From Proteobacteria bacterium UBA3413 (lineage in GTDB: Bacteria; Pseudomonadota; Gammaproteobacteria; Magnimaribacterales; D2472): a DNA stretch of 28,352 nt. The stretch spans positions 810-29,161 of the forward strand of contig DEOR01000013.1 of assembly GCA_002358345.1 (NCBI GenBank), in the 5' to 3' direction. The notes below the pieces were generated by a model. It ran no database searches, was not told the origin of the DNA, and saw only the letters and a program-made list of their open reading frames with translations. Made by a program: the position numbers and the translations under genes. Positions 6,543-15,175 of the stretch are shown piece after piece (position 1 is the stretch's first letter; each line of letters opens with the position of its first letter).

Positions 6543-7640
6543 ATGGAAATCTCAGTAAAAAAAGAAGATATTGTGTCAGCTCTTTCTACAACATTGGGTG
6601 TAGTTGAAAAAAGACAAACACTACCCATTTTGGCTAATATTTTATTTGAAGTGGATGAAAATTCTTTTAAATTAACCGCGACAGATTTGGAGTCCGAGGT
6701 CACAACTAGCGGGCCATTATCCAGCATTCGATCAGCTGGAAAAACTACAACATCTGCAAAAAAGCTTAATGAATTATGTAGATTAATTCCTGATGGTGAG
6801 GATATTAATTTATCTTTAATAGGCGATAAGTTGAGCCTTAAAACAAAGAATGGTAAGTACTCACTATCAACCTTGCCCAGTGCAGACTTTCCTATTTTTG
6901 ATATTGACTCTGGGGACTCACCTTTGATTATTCCAGCTAAAGAGCTTAGAGAGCTTATTACAAACACCTCATTTGCGATGGGCAATCAAGATTGGAGGCA
7001 CTATCTCAACGGCCTTTTTCTTTCGATTGAGGGCGGCCAAATTACAGCAGTAACAACAGATGCTCATAGGCTTGCTGTTGCCAACCTTACAATTAATTCT
7101 GAGCATACTTTTTCTGGCATTATTCCACGAAAATCTATCAACGAAATTGCAAAATTTTTATCCGACCAAGATGGAGATGCTGAATTAAAAATCAATGATG
7201 CTTCGTTAGAATTAGTTGTTGGTAATTTAGTTTTTAAGAGCAAGTTAATTGATGGAAAATTTCCTGATTACCAACAGGTTATTCCATCTGGAGAAAGCTC
7301 AGTTCTTGAAATTAATGTAAAAGACTTTTCAGATACTTTAAGTCGAGTTTCAGTTTTGTCGAGTGAAAAATATAAAGGTATTAGGTTAATTACATCACCA
7401 GACGGCGTAAGAATTTCTGCCAATAATCCAGAGCAAGAAGAAGCAGAAGAATTTTTTCCATCACCTTACTCAGGAGAAGAATTAGATATAGCATTCAATG
7501 CAACCTACCTTCAAGAGATTATGTCTCACTTGAAAACAGAAACCTGTCATATCAATTTCTATGGTTCTGATAAAAGCTGTCTATTAACTCCCCCTAATAG
7601 CGATAGCCCAAAATATGTTGTAATGCCACTCCTTATTTAG
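6543..7640 (+). CDS. dnaN: DnaN, DNA polymerase III beta sliding clamp
   Basis: The beta clamp encircles DNA and tethers DNA polymerase III and other repair and replication proteins. Its 365 residues equal the usual length. The N-terminus MEISVKKEDIVSALSTTLGV, the segment TTDAHRLAVA and the C-terminus PKYVVMPLLI, which contributes to the partner-binding pocket, are typical. The three-fold repeated clamp domain arrangement is inferred from family length. Its ATG immediately follows the dnaA TAA stop, so translational coupling is likely, and recF starts four bases downstream, as in the classic dnaA-dnaN-recF-gyrB operon. Confidence 0.97.
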   Translation: MEISVKKEDIVSALSTTLGVVEKRQTLPILANILFEVDENSFKLTATDLESEVTTSGPLSSIRSAGKTTTSAKKLNELCRLIPDGEDINLSLIGDKLSLKTKNGKYSLSTLPSADFPIFDIDSGDSPLIIPAKELRELITNTSFAMGNQDWRHYLNGLFLSIEGGQITAVTTDAHRLAVANLTINSEHTFSGIIPRKSINEIAKFLSDQDGDAELKINDASLELVVGNLVFKSKLIDGKFPDYQQVIPSGESSVLEINVKDFSDTLSRVSVLSSEKYKGIRLITSPDGVRISANNPEQEEAEEFFPSPYSGEELDIAFNATYLQEIMSHLKTETCHINFYGSDKSCLLTPPNSDSPKYVVMPLLI

Positions 7641-7644
7641 GTTA

Positions 7645-8724
7645 GTGGCCTTTTCAAATATAGAGCTAAGAAACTTTCGCTGCTTTGAAAAACTTTCATT
7701 AGACTTATCTCCAAAATCTACCTTTTTATACGGCAAAAATGGTTGTGGTAAAACCTCAATCCTAGAGTCAATATTTGTTGCAAGTTCTGGCCGATCATTT
7801 CGCACGTCTAATTTAGAGTCTCTTATCAAAGAGGGCGCAGAAGGCTTTTCTATTAGGGCTTATGATGATTTACATGGCTCTATATTAGAAATCAAAAAAC
7901 AAAGAAAACACTCTATTAATATTAAAATTAATGACTCAAAGGTAACGGCTAGTGAGCTAGTGAGAGCCTTTCCATCTTTTTCTATAGATAGTAAAACCTT
8001 TTTTTATAATGATAATGCTCCAGAGTACAGAAGAAAGCATATAGATAGAGGTTTATTTGTTGCGTCGCCAGAATATGCAAAAAACTGGTTTGGTTATTTC
8101 CGAGCGCTCAAACAGCGTAATTCAGCCCTAAAACAGGGATCTATATCCCAGGCAAGAGCATATGACTACCAACTCGTAACCCATGGAGAGCGGTTAAATG
8201 ACCTGAGACAATCTTTAATTCAGGATACCAATACTGTCTTTTTAGAATTAATCAAAAGCCTGTTAACTGAAAGCGCAAGAGCGAAGATTTTTTCTGAGGT
8301 TTCAGTAAATCTATTCCCGGGATTTGATGATAATGAGGGACTGCAAAGTGAACTATTAAAAACCAATACATATGATCTTAGAAGAAAATCTACAACCAAA
8401 GGACCCCATAAAGCAGACATTATATTTGATAGTAAGGGTTCACTTATAAAAGATATTTTCTCTCGAGGCGAGCAGAAATTACTATCAATTCTTTGGTCTA
8501 TTTCACAAAATATAATGCTGGGGCGCGTTTATAATCTACAACCAATTCTGTTGCTAGATGATCTCTCCTCAGAACTAGATTCAGAAATGTTAGAGTGTTT
8601 CTTACCAGCCTTAAAACATATTGAAAATCGTTTTATTTTTTCAAACATTGTTGATCTTTTTGGTAGTAAAATAGATGAAAGCAATGAACAATTGAAAAAG
8701 TTCCACGTGGAACAAAGACCATAA
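7645..8724 (+). CDS. recF: RecF, DNA repair and gap-loading ATPase
   Basis: RecF is an SMC-like ATPase that acts with RecO and RecR to load RecA at single-strand gaps. The 359 residues match the family. Walker A is GKNGCGKT (30-37, usually GxNGAGKT), the signature region is FSRGEQKLLSILWSIS, and Walker B is PILLLDDLSSELD. The start is GTG at 7645, in line with the family N-terminus (I.LRNFRCF). The last codons (KKFHVEQRP) coincide with a 14-bp palindrome that looks like a parS site, so the C-terminal residues may be shaped by that DNA signal. gyrB follows after five bases. Confidence 0.96.
   Translation: MAFSNIELRNFRCFEKLSLDLSPKSTFLYGKNGCGKTSILESIFVASSGRSFRTSNLESLIKEGAEGFSIRAYDDLHGSILEIKKQRKHSINIKINDSKVTASELVRAFPSFSIDSKTFFYNDNAPEYRRKHIDRGLFVASPEYAKNWFGYFRALKQRNSALKQGSISQARAYDYQLVTHGERLNDLRQSLIQDTNTVFLELIKSLLTESARAKIFSEVSVNLFPGFDDNEGLQSELLKTNTYDLRRKSTTKGPHKADIIFDSKGSLIKDIFSRGEQKLLSILWSISQNIMLGRVYNLQPILLLDDLSSELDSEMLECFLPALKHIENRFIFSNIVDLFGSKIDESNEQLKKFHVEQRP
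8699..8714. promoter_or_regulatory. Putative parS site (ParB-binding centromere) in the recF 3' end
   Basis: The 16-mer AGTTCCACGTGGAACA contains a perfect 14-bp palindrome (8700-8713). It matches the known parS variant TGTTCCACGTGGAACA at 15 of 16 positions, and the canonical TGTTTCACGTGAAACA at 13 of 16. Chromosomal parS sites cluster near oriC, and this one is about 3.5 kb from the rpmH-dnaA gap. I saw no second CACGTG palindrome of this kind in the window. parA and parB are not in the window; in relatives they lie beyond mnmG, to the left. Confidence 0.8.
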
Positions 8725-8729
8725 TAAAT

Positions 8730-10655
8730 ATGCCAAAAAAGAAATCCGACGAAACAACATATGATTCATCAAATATTCAGGTTCTTAAGGGCTTAGAGGC
8801 TGTTAAAAAAAGACCAGGAATGTATATCGGCGATACAGATGACGGTTCAGGCCTTCACCATATGATTTTTGAAGTAGTAGATAATTGTATAGATGAGGCA
8901 ATGGCTGGCCATTGCTCAAAGATTGATATTATTATTAATAAAGATGACTCCATTACCGTAAAAGACAATGGCAGGGGAATTCCAGTAGACGTGCATAAAG
9001 GCGAAGGAGTACCAGCTGCTGAGTTAATCATGACAACGCTGCATTCAGGTGGAAAGTTTGACGACAACTCCTATAAAGTTTCTGGAGGCTTGCATGGGGT
9101 TGGGATATCAGTAGTAAATGCACTATCTAAAGAGCTTACCCTGACAATATGTCGAGATGGAGGAATGTACCAACAAAAGTATAGCGAGGGCACGGCCACT
9201 ACTAAATTAAAAAAAATAAAAGCCTCAACAGAGACGGGGACTGAAATCACATTTAAAGCCTCTGATAAAATATTTACATCCATCAACTTTGAAGTAGAAA
9301 GAGTAAATAAAAGGATTCAAGAGCTTTCATTTCTTAATGCTGGTGTCAGTATCGAGGTTACAGATGCGAGAACGGGTAAGTCTAAGACATTTCAAAACTC
9401 AGGCGGCGTATCAAGCTATGTTGATTTTCTTCGTGGTCGAAAGACCGCTTTATGCCAAACCATTCTATGTGAAGGGGGTCAAGACGGCATTACGGTTGAA
9501 GTAGCAATGCAATGGAACGATTCGTACAATGAAAGCGTCTTGTGTTATACAAACAATATCCCACAAAAAGATGGTGGGACTCATCTATCTGGCTTTAGAG
9601 CAAGTTTAACAAGAGTTTTAAAAGCCTATGTTAAAAAAGAAGAGTTAAGCAAGAACTCCCCTGTTGAATTATTGGGAGAGGATGTTCGCGAAGGATTAAT
9701 TGCTGTAATTTCTGTAAAGGTTCCAGATCCTAAATTTTCATCACAAACAAAAGAAAAACTTGTATCCTCAGAAGTTGAGGGTGTTGTTAGCTCGGTTCTA
9801 AGCAAAGGCCTGAATGAGTTTTTAATAGAAAATCCAAAAGAAGCTATGGCACTGCTTGCAAAAGTTTCTGAGGCAGCGATGGCAAGAGAAGCAGCAAGAA
9901 AGGCTAGAGAAATGACCAGAAGGAAAGGGGTGTTAGAGTTAGCTGGTCTCCCAGGCAAGCTTTCAGATTGCCAAGAAAAAGATCCAGCGCTTTCAGAAAT
10001 TTATCTTGTTGAGGGAGACTCTGCTGGTGGCTCGGCCAAACAAGGCAGGAACAGAAAGTATCAAGCAATTCTTCCTCTTAAAGGAAAAATATTAAATGTG
10101 CAAAAAGCAAGAATAGACAAAGTTCTTTCATCTGCTGAAATTGGTAACATGGTCAAAGCTTTTGGTTGCGGCATCGGCACCGAAGACTTTAATATTGAAA
10201 AGCTAAGATATCACAGAATTATTATCATGACGGATGCTGATGTTGATGGATCTCACATTCGAACTCTGATATTAACTTTTTTCTATCAACAGTACTTTGA
10301 TATTATAGAGAACGGGCATATTTACATTGCCATGCCCCCTCTATATAAAATAACCAAAGGTAAATCTTCTGTTTATGCTTTTGATGAGGCTGAGAAAGAG
10401 AAGGCTGTAAAGGAGTTCTCAAAGACTGGCTCTAAAGGGATAGATGTTCAAAGGTATAAAGGTCTTGGGGAGATGAACCCAGAGCAGCTATGGGAAACTA
10501 CCATGGATCCAGAGCAAAGAACAATGATGCGTGTAGATATTGCTGATGCCCAAGATGCCACAGACATGTTTGAAACACTCATGGGAGATGATGTTGAACC
10601 TAGACGAGAGTTTATAGAGCAAAACCCTCTCTCAGTAGCAAGTTTAGATATCTAA
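8730..10655 (+). CDS. gyrB: GyrB, DNA gyrase subunit B (short form)
   Basis: GyrB is the ATPase subunit of the gyrase that introduces negative supercoils. GHKL motifs are GMYIGDT, EVVDNCIDEA, DNGRGIPVD and GGLHGVGISVVNALS. The TOPRIM domain has EGDSAGG (E near residue 428) and DADVDGSH (near 502), and the C-terminus has QRYKGLGEMNPEQLWETTMDP. It is GyrB rather than ParE by this last motif and by its place after recF. At 641 residues it lacks the roughly 165-residue insertion between the LYKI.KGK and QRYKGLGEMN segments found in E. coli and Pseudomonas GyrB (about 800 residues); here that stretch is only about 30 residues. Its stop codon overlaps the stop of the convergent plsC-like gene. Confidence 0.97.
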   Translation: MPKKKSDETTYDSSNIQVLKGLEAVKKRPGMYIGDTDDGSGLHHMIFEVVDNCIDEAMAGHCSKIDIIINKDDSITVKDNGRGIPVDVHKGEGVPAAELIMTTLHSGGKFDDNSYKVSGGLHGVGISVVNALSKELTLTICRDGGMYQQKYSEGTATTKLKKIKASTETGTEITFKASDKIFTSINFEVERVNKRIQELSFLNAGVSIEVTDARTGKSKTFQNSGGVSSYVDFLRGRKTALCQTILCEGGQDGITVEVAMQWNDSYNESVLCYTNNIPQKDGGTHLSGFRASLTRVLKAYVKKEELSKNSPVELLGEDVREGLIAVISVKVPDPKFSSQTKEKLVSSEVEGVVSSVLSKGLNEFLIENPKEAMALLAKVSEAAMAREAARKAREMTRRKGVLELAGLPGKLSDCQEKDPALSEIYLVEGDSAGGSAKQGRNRKYQAILPLKGKILNVQKARIDKVLSSAEIGNMVKAFGCGIGTEDFNIEKLRYHRIIIMTDADVDGSHIRTLILTFFYQQYFDIIENGHIYIAMPPLYKITKGKSSVYAFDEAEKEKAVKEFSKTGSKGIDVQRYKGLGEMNPEQLWETTMDPEQRTMMRVDIADAQDATDMFETLMGDDVEPRREFIEQNPLSVASLDI

Positions 10656-11350
10656 TTTATCTTGTTATAGGTTTCGGCAACCCATTTTTGCGCTTGCTGA
10701 GTGATTGCTTTTGAGTCTGATCCCTGAATTGGCGGCCCAATGATAATCGATATATTTCCAGATTTTTTTGCCAAAGAGTGGTTTCGCCAATACTTCCCTG
10801 AGTTATGGCAAATAGGTATCACAGGAACGTTTTCATTGGCTGCTAATACACCCCCGCTATTCATAAACCTTCCAATCCCTTTTTCTGGCGCCCTTCTAGT
10901 TCCCTCTGGAAAAAGCAATACAACATAACCCTCTCTAATTCTTTCTGCTCCAACAGCAACTACTCTTTTAAGGCTAGTATTTTTTTTCTTTCTGTTAATC
11001 GAGATAGGGCCTAATCTTGAAATGGCCCACCCAAAAAAAGGGATATACAGGATTTCCTTTTTTATAACACTGCTAGTAGGAAGGATCAGGGTTTGAAGAA
11101 AAAGTGACTCCCACGGCCCTTGGTGATTAGACATCATGACAAAGGGTTTATCTTGAAGGTGATGAAGCCCTTCCACAGTCCAACTTATATCACATAAGGT
11201 TTTTAATAATCTCAGTATATTTAATACCCAAAACCTACTGATTTTTTGCAAATCTTGCACAGAGATAAAGAACGAACTTATGATAATAGCAATTGATGTG
11301 GCGACTAGGCTTATAAAAAAAATAAAATAGAATAATAGGGTTTTAAACAA
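10652..11350 (-). CDS. PlsC-like 1-acyl-glycerol-3-phosphate acyltransferase
   Basis: This membrane-bound acyltransferase is predicted to add the second acyl chain to lysophosphatidic acid in phospholipid synthesis. In its 232 residues an N-terminal hydrophobic segment (about 4-30) precedes acyltransferase motif I NHQGPWES (His76, Glu81; an HX4E form of the usual HX4D), a GPISINR motif (about 114-120) and motif III FPEGTR (147-152). The same position, just after gyrB, is held in Pseudomonas by a lysophosphatidic acid acyltransferase, from memory. It is convergent with gyrB, sharing four bases, and lies 29 nt downstream of glyS, so it may be read from the glyS promoter. Which lysophospholipid it uses cannot be told from sequence. 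Confidence 0.88.
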   Translation of the reverse strand: MFKTLLFYFIFFISLVATSIAIIISSFFISVQDLQKISRFWVLNILRLLKTLCDISWTVEGLHHLQDKPFVMMSNHQGPWESLFLQTLILPTSSVIKKEILYIPFFGWAISRLGPISINRKKKNTSLKRVVAVGAERIREGYVVLLFPEGTRRAPEKGIGRFMNSGGVLAANENVPVIPICHNSGKYWRNHSLAKKSGNISIIIGPPIQGSDSKAITQQAQKWVAETYNKIN

Positions 11351-11379
11351 TAATTATCTAAAAATAAAAGGACAAATGT

Positions 11380-12741
11380 CTAGTTTATAATTAAGCCCTC
11401 AAGGTAGCCGCCAAGCTCTGAAATTTTTATTCTACTTTGCTCCATTGTGTCCCTATCACGGATAGTCACAGAATCGTCATCTAATGTCTCAAAGTCTACT
11501 GTAATGCATAATGGGGTCCCAATTTCATCGTGTCGCCTGTAGCTTTTTCCTATATTTCCAGAATTTTCAAATAGGATTCTACCTAACCTCAATTTTTGTA
11601 GCTCTTTTTTTATATCTGAGGCAATTCCAACCAAACCCTCATGATTTTTTTTCAAAGGTATTACCGCGGCTTTAATTGGTGACAGGTGTGGTTTAAGGGC
11701 TAATACAGTCCTGCTCTTACCCTCGCCTAGGTCTTCAACTTTATATGCTTCATTTAAAATAGCCAGAACACCCCTGTCAACACCTGCAGATGGCTCAATT
11801 ACATATGGAACAGTCCATTTTTTTGTTTCTTGGTCTTGGATAGCCAGCCTTGCATTTGATTCATTGTTTTCTTTCACAATGGATTGAATATCTAATTCTT
11901 CCTGGTTCTTGCTATGAGACCCCAGATCAAAATCAGTTCTATTGGCTATGCCCTCAAGCTCCTCAAGACCATGAGGAAATTTATACATTATATCAACCGT
12001 TGCTTTAGAGTAATGCGCAAGCTCATCACTGGGAACATGATAAAGCTCTAAACTATCTCTTTCGACCCCTTGTTCTGACCACCAATCAAGCCGAGCCTCA
12101 ACCCATAACTTATGCCAATCTTCATCTGTGCCAGGTTTTACAAAAAACTCTAATTCCATTTGCTCAAACTCACGCACTCTAAAAATAAAATTTCTTGGTG
12201 TAATCTCATTTCTAAAGGCTTTGCCTATCTGAGCAATTCCAAATGGCAGATGTTTAGATGTTGAGTCCACAACATTTTTAAAGTTTGTGAAGATATGCTG
12301 CGCTGTTTCTGGCCTAAGGTATGCAAATGATTCGCCATCTTCAACTGGACCAACAGCTGTCTTAAACATAAGGTTGAAGGGGCGTGGGTCTGTTAAATCT
12401 TTTGAGCCACAGGCTGGGCAATTAGTCGACTTTAATTGATCTGCTCTCCACCTAGACTTGCACCCTTTACAGTCAACCAAGGGGTCCGTGAAGGTATCCT
12501 CATGACCTGAATAATTCAGTACGCTGGGTTTTGTTAATATCGCAGCGTCGAGGCCCTCTACATCATCTCTATCAAAGACCATGGATCTCCACCAAGATTG
12601 TTTGAGGTTATTTTTTAACTCAACACCGAGAGGACCATAGTCATAGAGCCCCTGTAAACCGCCATAAATTTCATTTGATTGGAATATAAAGCCCCGTCTC
12701 TTACATAATGCTACAAGTTCTTCCATGGTTTTCGCTGTCAA
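11380..12741 (-). CDS. glyS: Glycyl-tRNA synthetase, single-chain homodimeric type
   Basis: This class II synthetase charges tRNA-Gly. The N-terminus KTMEELVALCKRRGF plus EIYGGLQGLYDYGPLG is typical of the alpha2 (eukaryal, archaeal and Gram-positive) enzyme. It is unlike the alpha2beta2 GlyQ/GlyS pair that most gammaproteobacteria use. Other visible parts are two CxxC pairs forming a zinc-ribbon-like insert (CKGC and CPAC), class II motif 2 FRNEITPR, motif 3 EPSAGVDRG, and a C-terminal anticodon-binding domain from about residue 345. The chosen TTG start at 12741 (MTAKTMEELV, 453 residues) has AAGG nine bases upstream; GTG at 12750 and ATG at 12726 are alternatives. glyQ is not in the window. 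Its position between plsC and an LpxL-like gene matches that of glyS/glyQ in Pseudomonas. Confidence 0.96.
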   Translation of the reverse strand: MTAKTMEELVALCKRRGFIFQSNEIYGGLQGLYDYGPLGVELKNNLKQSWWRSMVFDRDDVEGLDAAILTKPSVLNYSGHEDTFTDPLVDCKGCKSRWRADQLKSTNCPACGSKDLTDPRPFNLMFKTAVGPVEDGESFAYLRPETAQHIFTNFKNVVDSTSKHLPFGIAQIGKAFRNEITPRNFIFRVREFEQMELEFFVKPGTDEDWHKLWVEARLDWWSEQGVERDSLELYHVPSDELAHYSKATVDIMYKFPHGLEELEGIANRTDFDLGSHSKNQEELDIQSIVKENNESNARLAIQDQETKKWTVPYVIEPSAGVDRGVLAILNEAYKVEDLGEGKSRTVLALKPHLSPIKAAVIPLKKNHEGLVGIASDIKKELQKLRLGRILFENSGNIGKSYRRHDEIGTPLCITVDFETLDDDSVTIRDRDTMEQSRIKISELGGYLEGLIIN

Positions 12742-12884
12742 AATAAACACCCTTGGTTTTTGTGGATAGAAAAATACATTATGCAGTTTTTTTAATTCAA
12801 TCTATAGAGCTTTTATTTATGTCTGATTTTATAAGCGTGTAAAATATAATAAACACCAACAATAAAAATAGTCTAAACGAAACA

Positions 12885-13736
12885 ATGAAGTTAATTTTTT
12901 ATATTTTTACAATCTTTCCTCTAAAAGCAGCCTTTGCAACCTTTAACTTATTACCTAAGCTTTTAATAACGGCCCATCCATCATTTAACGTAACCAAAAC
13001 AAATCTTTCCATTGCATTTCCTGAGCTTTCGGAAAGCGAGTTAATCTCACTTTCAATTGATAGTATTCGCGAAACACTTAAAAGTTTTTATGAGACCTTA
13101 TATGCTTGGTCTAGGTCACCGAACAAAATTATTCAGCATACAAAAAAAATTAATAATAGATTTTTATTTTCTGCTCAAGAAAATTATCAAGGGTTAATTA
13201 TTTTCGCACTCCACAATAGAAGTATTGATTTTATGCTCAGATGGATTTCAACTCAGCGAACCCACACTTCCCTATATAAAACCATTAAATTAAAACAAGT
13301 TAATCAGTTTGTTAAAGCATTTAGAGAAGAGGGCGGAAATACTCTTGCGCCCACTGGCATAGGTGGCGTGAAGACTATTATTAACGCCTTAAACAATAAT
13401 CAAATGACATGCATGGCATCTGATCAGGTGCCTGCTGACGGCCTAGGAAAATACTCAATTTTTTTTGGACATGAGTGCTATTCCTTCTCCCTGGCCCCGT
13501 CCTTAGCTAGAAAAACAAACAAACCAATTTTAATGACATCTTTAAGTTATGACTCAGCACTTGGCCACATCATGAGTTTTAAAAAACCCGACCAAAAGAT
13601 TTACGGCGAAGATGGTGTAGATATTATGAATAAAGAGATGGAGCTAGAGATAAGAAAATGCCCTAAGGAGTACTCTTGGGAATATAAAAAATTTAGAAAG
13701 TTAACCAATAAATCTCTGAATATATATAAGGCCTAG
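12885..13736 (+). CDS. LpxL/HtrB-family lysophospholipid or lipid A acyltransferase
   Basis: This 283-residue protein belongs to the LPLAT family of lipid A secondary acyltransferases. The N-terminus is hydrophobic (about 3-30). The catalytic pair appears as ALHNRSIDFM (His110, Asp115; HX4D). The segment MASDQVPADG corresponds to the D-Q motif of the family, and a C-terminal PKEYSWEYKKFRK matches the typical Y.W.hKRFK ending. The likely role is addition of a secondary acyl chain to lipid A in the inner membrane. A related acyltransferase occupies this neighbourhood in Pseudomonas. It diverges from glyS across 143 nt, where TATAAT at 12845-12850 could be its -10 box. Its TAG stop overlaps the trkH TAG in a shared CTAG. 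Confidence 0.85.
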   Translation: MKLIFYIFTIFPLKAAFATFNLLPKLLITAHPSFNVTKTNLSIAFPELSESELISLSIDSIRETLKSFYETLYAWSRSPNKIIQHTKKINNRFLFSAQENYQGLIIFALHNRSIDFMLRWISTQRTHTSLYKTIKLKQVNQFVKAFREEGGNTLAPTGIGGVKTIINALNNNQMTCMASDQVPADGLGKYSIFFGHECYSFSLAPSLARKTNKPILMTSLSYDSALGHIMSFKKPDQKIYGEDGVDIMNKEMELEIRKCPKEYSWEYKKFRKLTNKSLNIYKA

Positions 13737-15175
13737 CGCCTCCAAAAAGCTGGAGTAAAAAGCACCAACAAAGTAAAGATTTCTAACCTGCCTAAAATCA
13801 TTGCAAAACAAAGAATTAATTTACCTATACCTGTAACTGCCGAATAGTTATTCGAAACCTCTCCAAGCCCAGGGCCAAGATTATTTAAACACGCACCCAC
13901 CGCAGAAAAAGCTGATTCAAAATCCATTCCAGTACCCAGCATTGCCATCAGCAAAAACATAAAGATAAATACATATATAGAGAAGAAACCCCAAACTTTT
14001 TCAGCAATTTTTGAGTCTATGACTTTGGCACCAATTTTTGAGGTAAGAATGGCGTTTGGGTGGATGGTTTTAATTATCTCTTTGTATGCTTGATTGATCA
14101 TGATAAGCACTCGCCATGCTTTAATTCCGCCGCCAACTGATTGCGAGCACGCCCCCATAAAGGCTCCCACAAGAAGTAAGTAGGGTAAGAAACCCGGCCA
14201 TAATGAAAAATCCTCAGTCGTAAACCCTGATGTTGTGATTATAGAAACCGTATGAAAAATAGCTGTGCTGGCTGTAGAATAAAAGCCCTTATAAGAGTCG
14301 CTAAAAAATAAAACAATAAAAGATACGGTAATTACCAGCGCAACCACCGAGAGAAAGAATTTAAACTCTGAATCATAAAAATACTTAAGCGGCTTGCCTC
14401 CGAAAATAGCAGCATAATGAACAGTAAAAGAAGCGGCAGACAGCAACATAAAAATAATACAGATGCTTTCAACAAAACGACTATTAAAAAACCCAATACT
14501 TCCATCATGAGTAGAGAAGCCGCCGCCTGCTACAGTGCTCAAGCTGTGCGCAATAGCATCAAATGCTGTCATTCCTGACAGCCCATATAAAAGAGCGCAA
14601 ACCAAAGTTAGCCCTACGTAAATTTTCCATAATGCCTGGGCGCTATCTGCAATCCGTGGTGTTAGCTTGTGATTTCCGTGGCTTCCAGGAAGCTCCATCT
14701 TATAAAGCTGACCTCCCCCAATACCAAGAGCGGGCATAACAGCTACAGCCAAAACAATTAGACCCATTCCTCCTATCCACTGCAAAAGCTGCCTATAAAG
14801 CAAAAGAGATTTTGGCATATCATCTAAACCAACCATGATTGTTGCGCCAGTTGTGGTAATGCCTGACACTGACTCAAAAAGCGCTGCCGTTAAATCTAAT
14901 CCAAAAAAATAAAATGGAATGGAGCCTACAATTGCAAGGACCACCCAAAACATTGTTGTAATAATGAAGCCATCAGAAATATTGAGAGGAAGATTCTCTT
15001 TCCGTGAGGACAGCCACATCAGACAACCTAACAGAAATAAAAATAAAAATGAATATAAAAAAACCATACCACCAGACTCTTGATAGATTATTGTCATTGC
15101 CAGTGGAGGCAGAAAAGAAATGCTAAAGATGGCCAGCAAAATCCCAAGCAGGTTAAAAATAGATCTAAAGTTCAT
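13733..15175 (-). CDS. trkH: TrkH, potassium uptake channel subunit
   Basis: TrkH is the membrane K+-translocating subunit of the Trk system. Its 480 residues show many hydrophobic helices and the four pore-loop filters: TTTGA, AGGGFST, TTSGFTT and LNNLGPG, in order. A GGGIK segment follows the third repeat, as in relatives. The ATG shares one base with the trkA stop (TAATG), so TrkA and TrkH are co-produced. I call it trkH rather than ktrB or trkG on length and the partner with two RCK halves. It converges on the LpxL-like gene, with the two TAG stops lying on one CTAG palindrome. Confidence 0.95.
   Translation of the reverse strand: MNFRSIFNLLGILLAIFSISFLPPLAMTIIYQESGGMVFLYSFLFLFLLGCLMWLSSRKENLPLNISDGFIITTMFWVVLAIVGSIPFYFFGLDLTAALFESVSGITTTGATIMVGLDDMPKSLLLYRQLLQWIGGMGLIVLAVAVMPALGIGGGQLYKMELPGSHGNHKLTPRIADSAQALWKIYVGLTLVCALLYGLSGMTAFDAIAHSLSTVAGGGFSTHDGSIGFFNSRFVESICIIFMLLSAASFTVHYAAIFGGKPLKYFYDSEFKFFLSVVALVITVSFIVLFFSDSYKGFYSTASTAIFHTVSIITTSGFTTEDFSLWPGFLPYLLLVGAFMGACSQSVGGGIKAWRVLIMINQAYKEIIKTIHPNAILTSKIGAKVIDSKIAEKVWGFFSIYVFIFMFLLMAMLGTGMDFESAFSAVGACLNNLGPGLGEVSNNYSAVTGIGKLILCFAMILGRLEIFTLLVLFTPAFWRR

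Noticed and set aside
6539..6985. A 148-codon minus-strand frame antisense to dnaN
   Set aside because: dnaN is unmistakable on the plus strand and the antisense translation matches no family I know.
9626..9958. A 110-codon minus-strand frame inside gyrB
   Set aside because: It lies entirely within conserved gyrB coding sequence and shows no recognisable motif.
12759..12769. TGTGGATAG upstream of glyS as a DnaA box
   Set aside because: It is one isolated match with a mismatch at the first box position, 7.5 kb from dnaA; chance is likely in AT-rich DNA.
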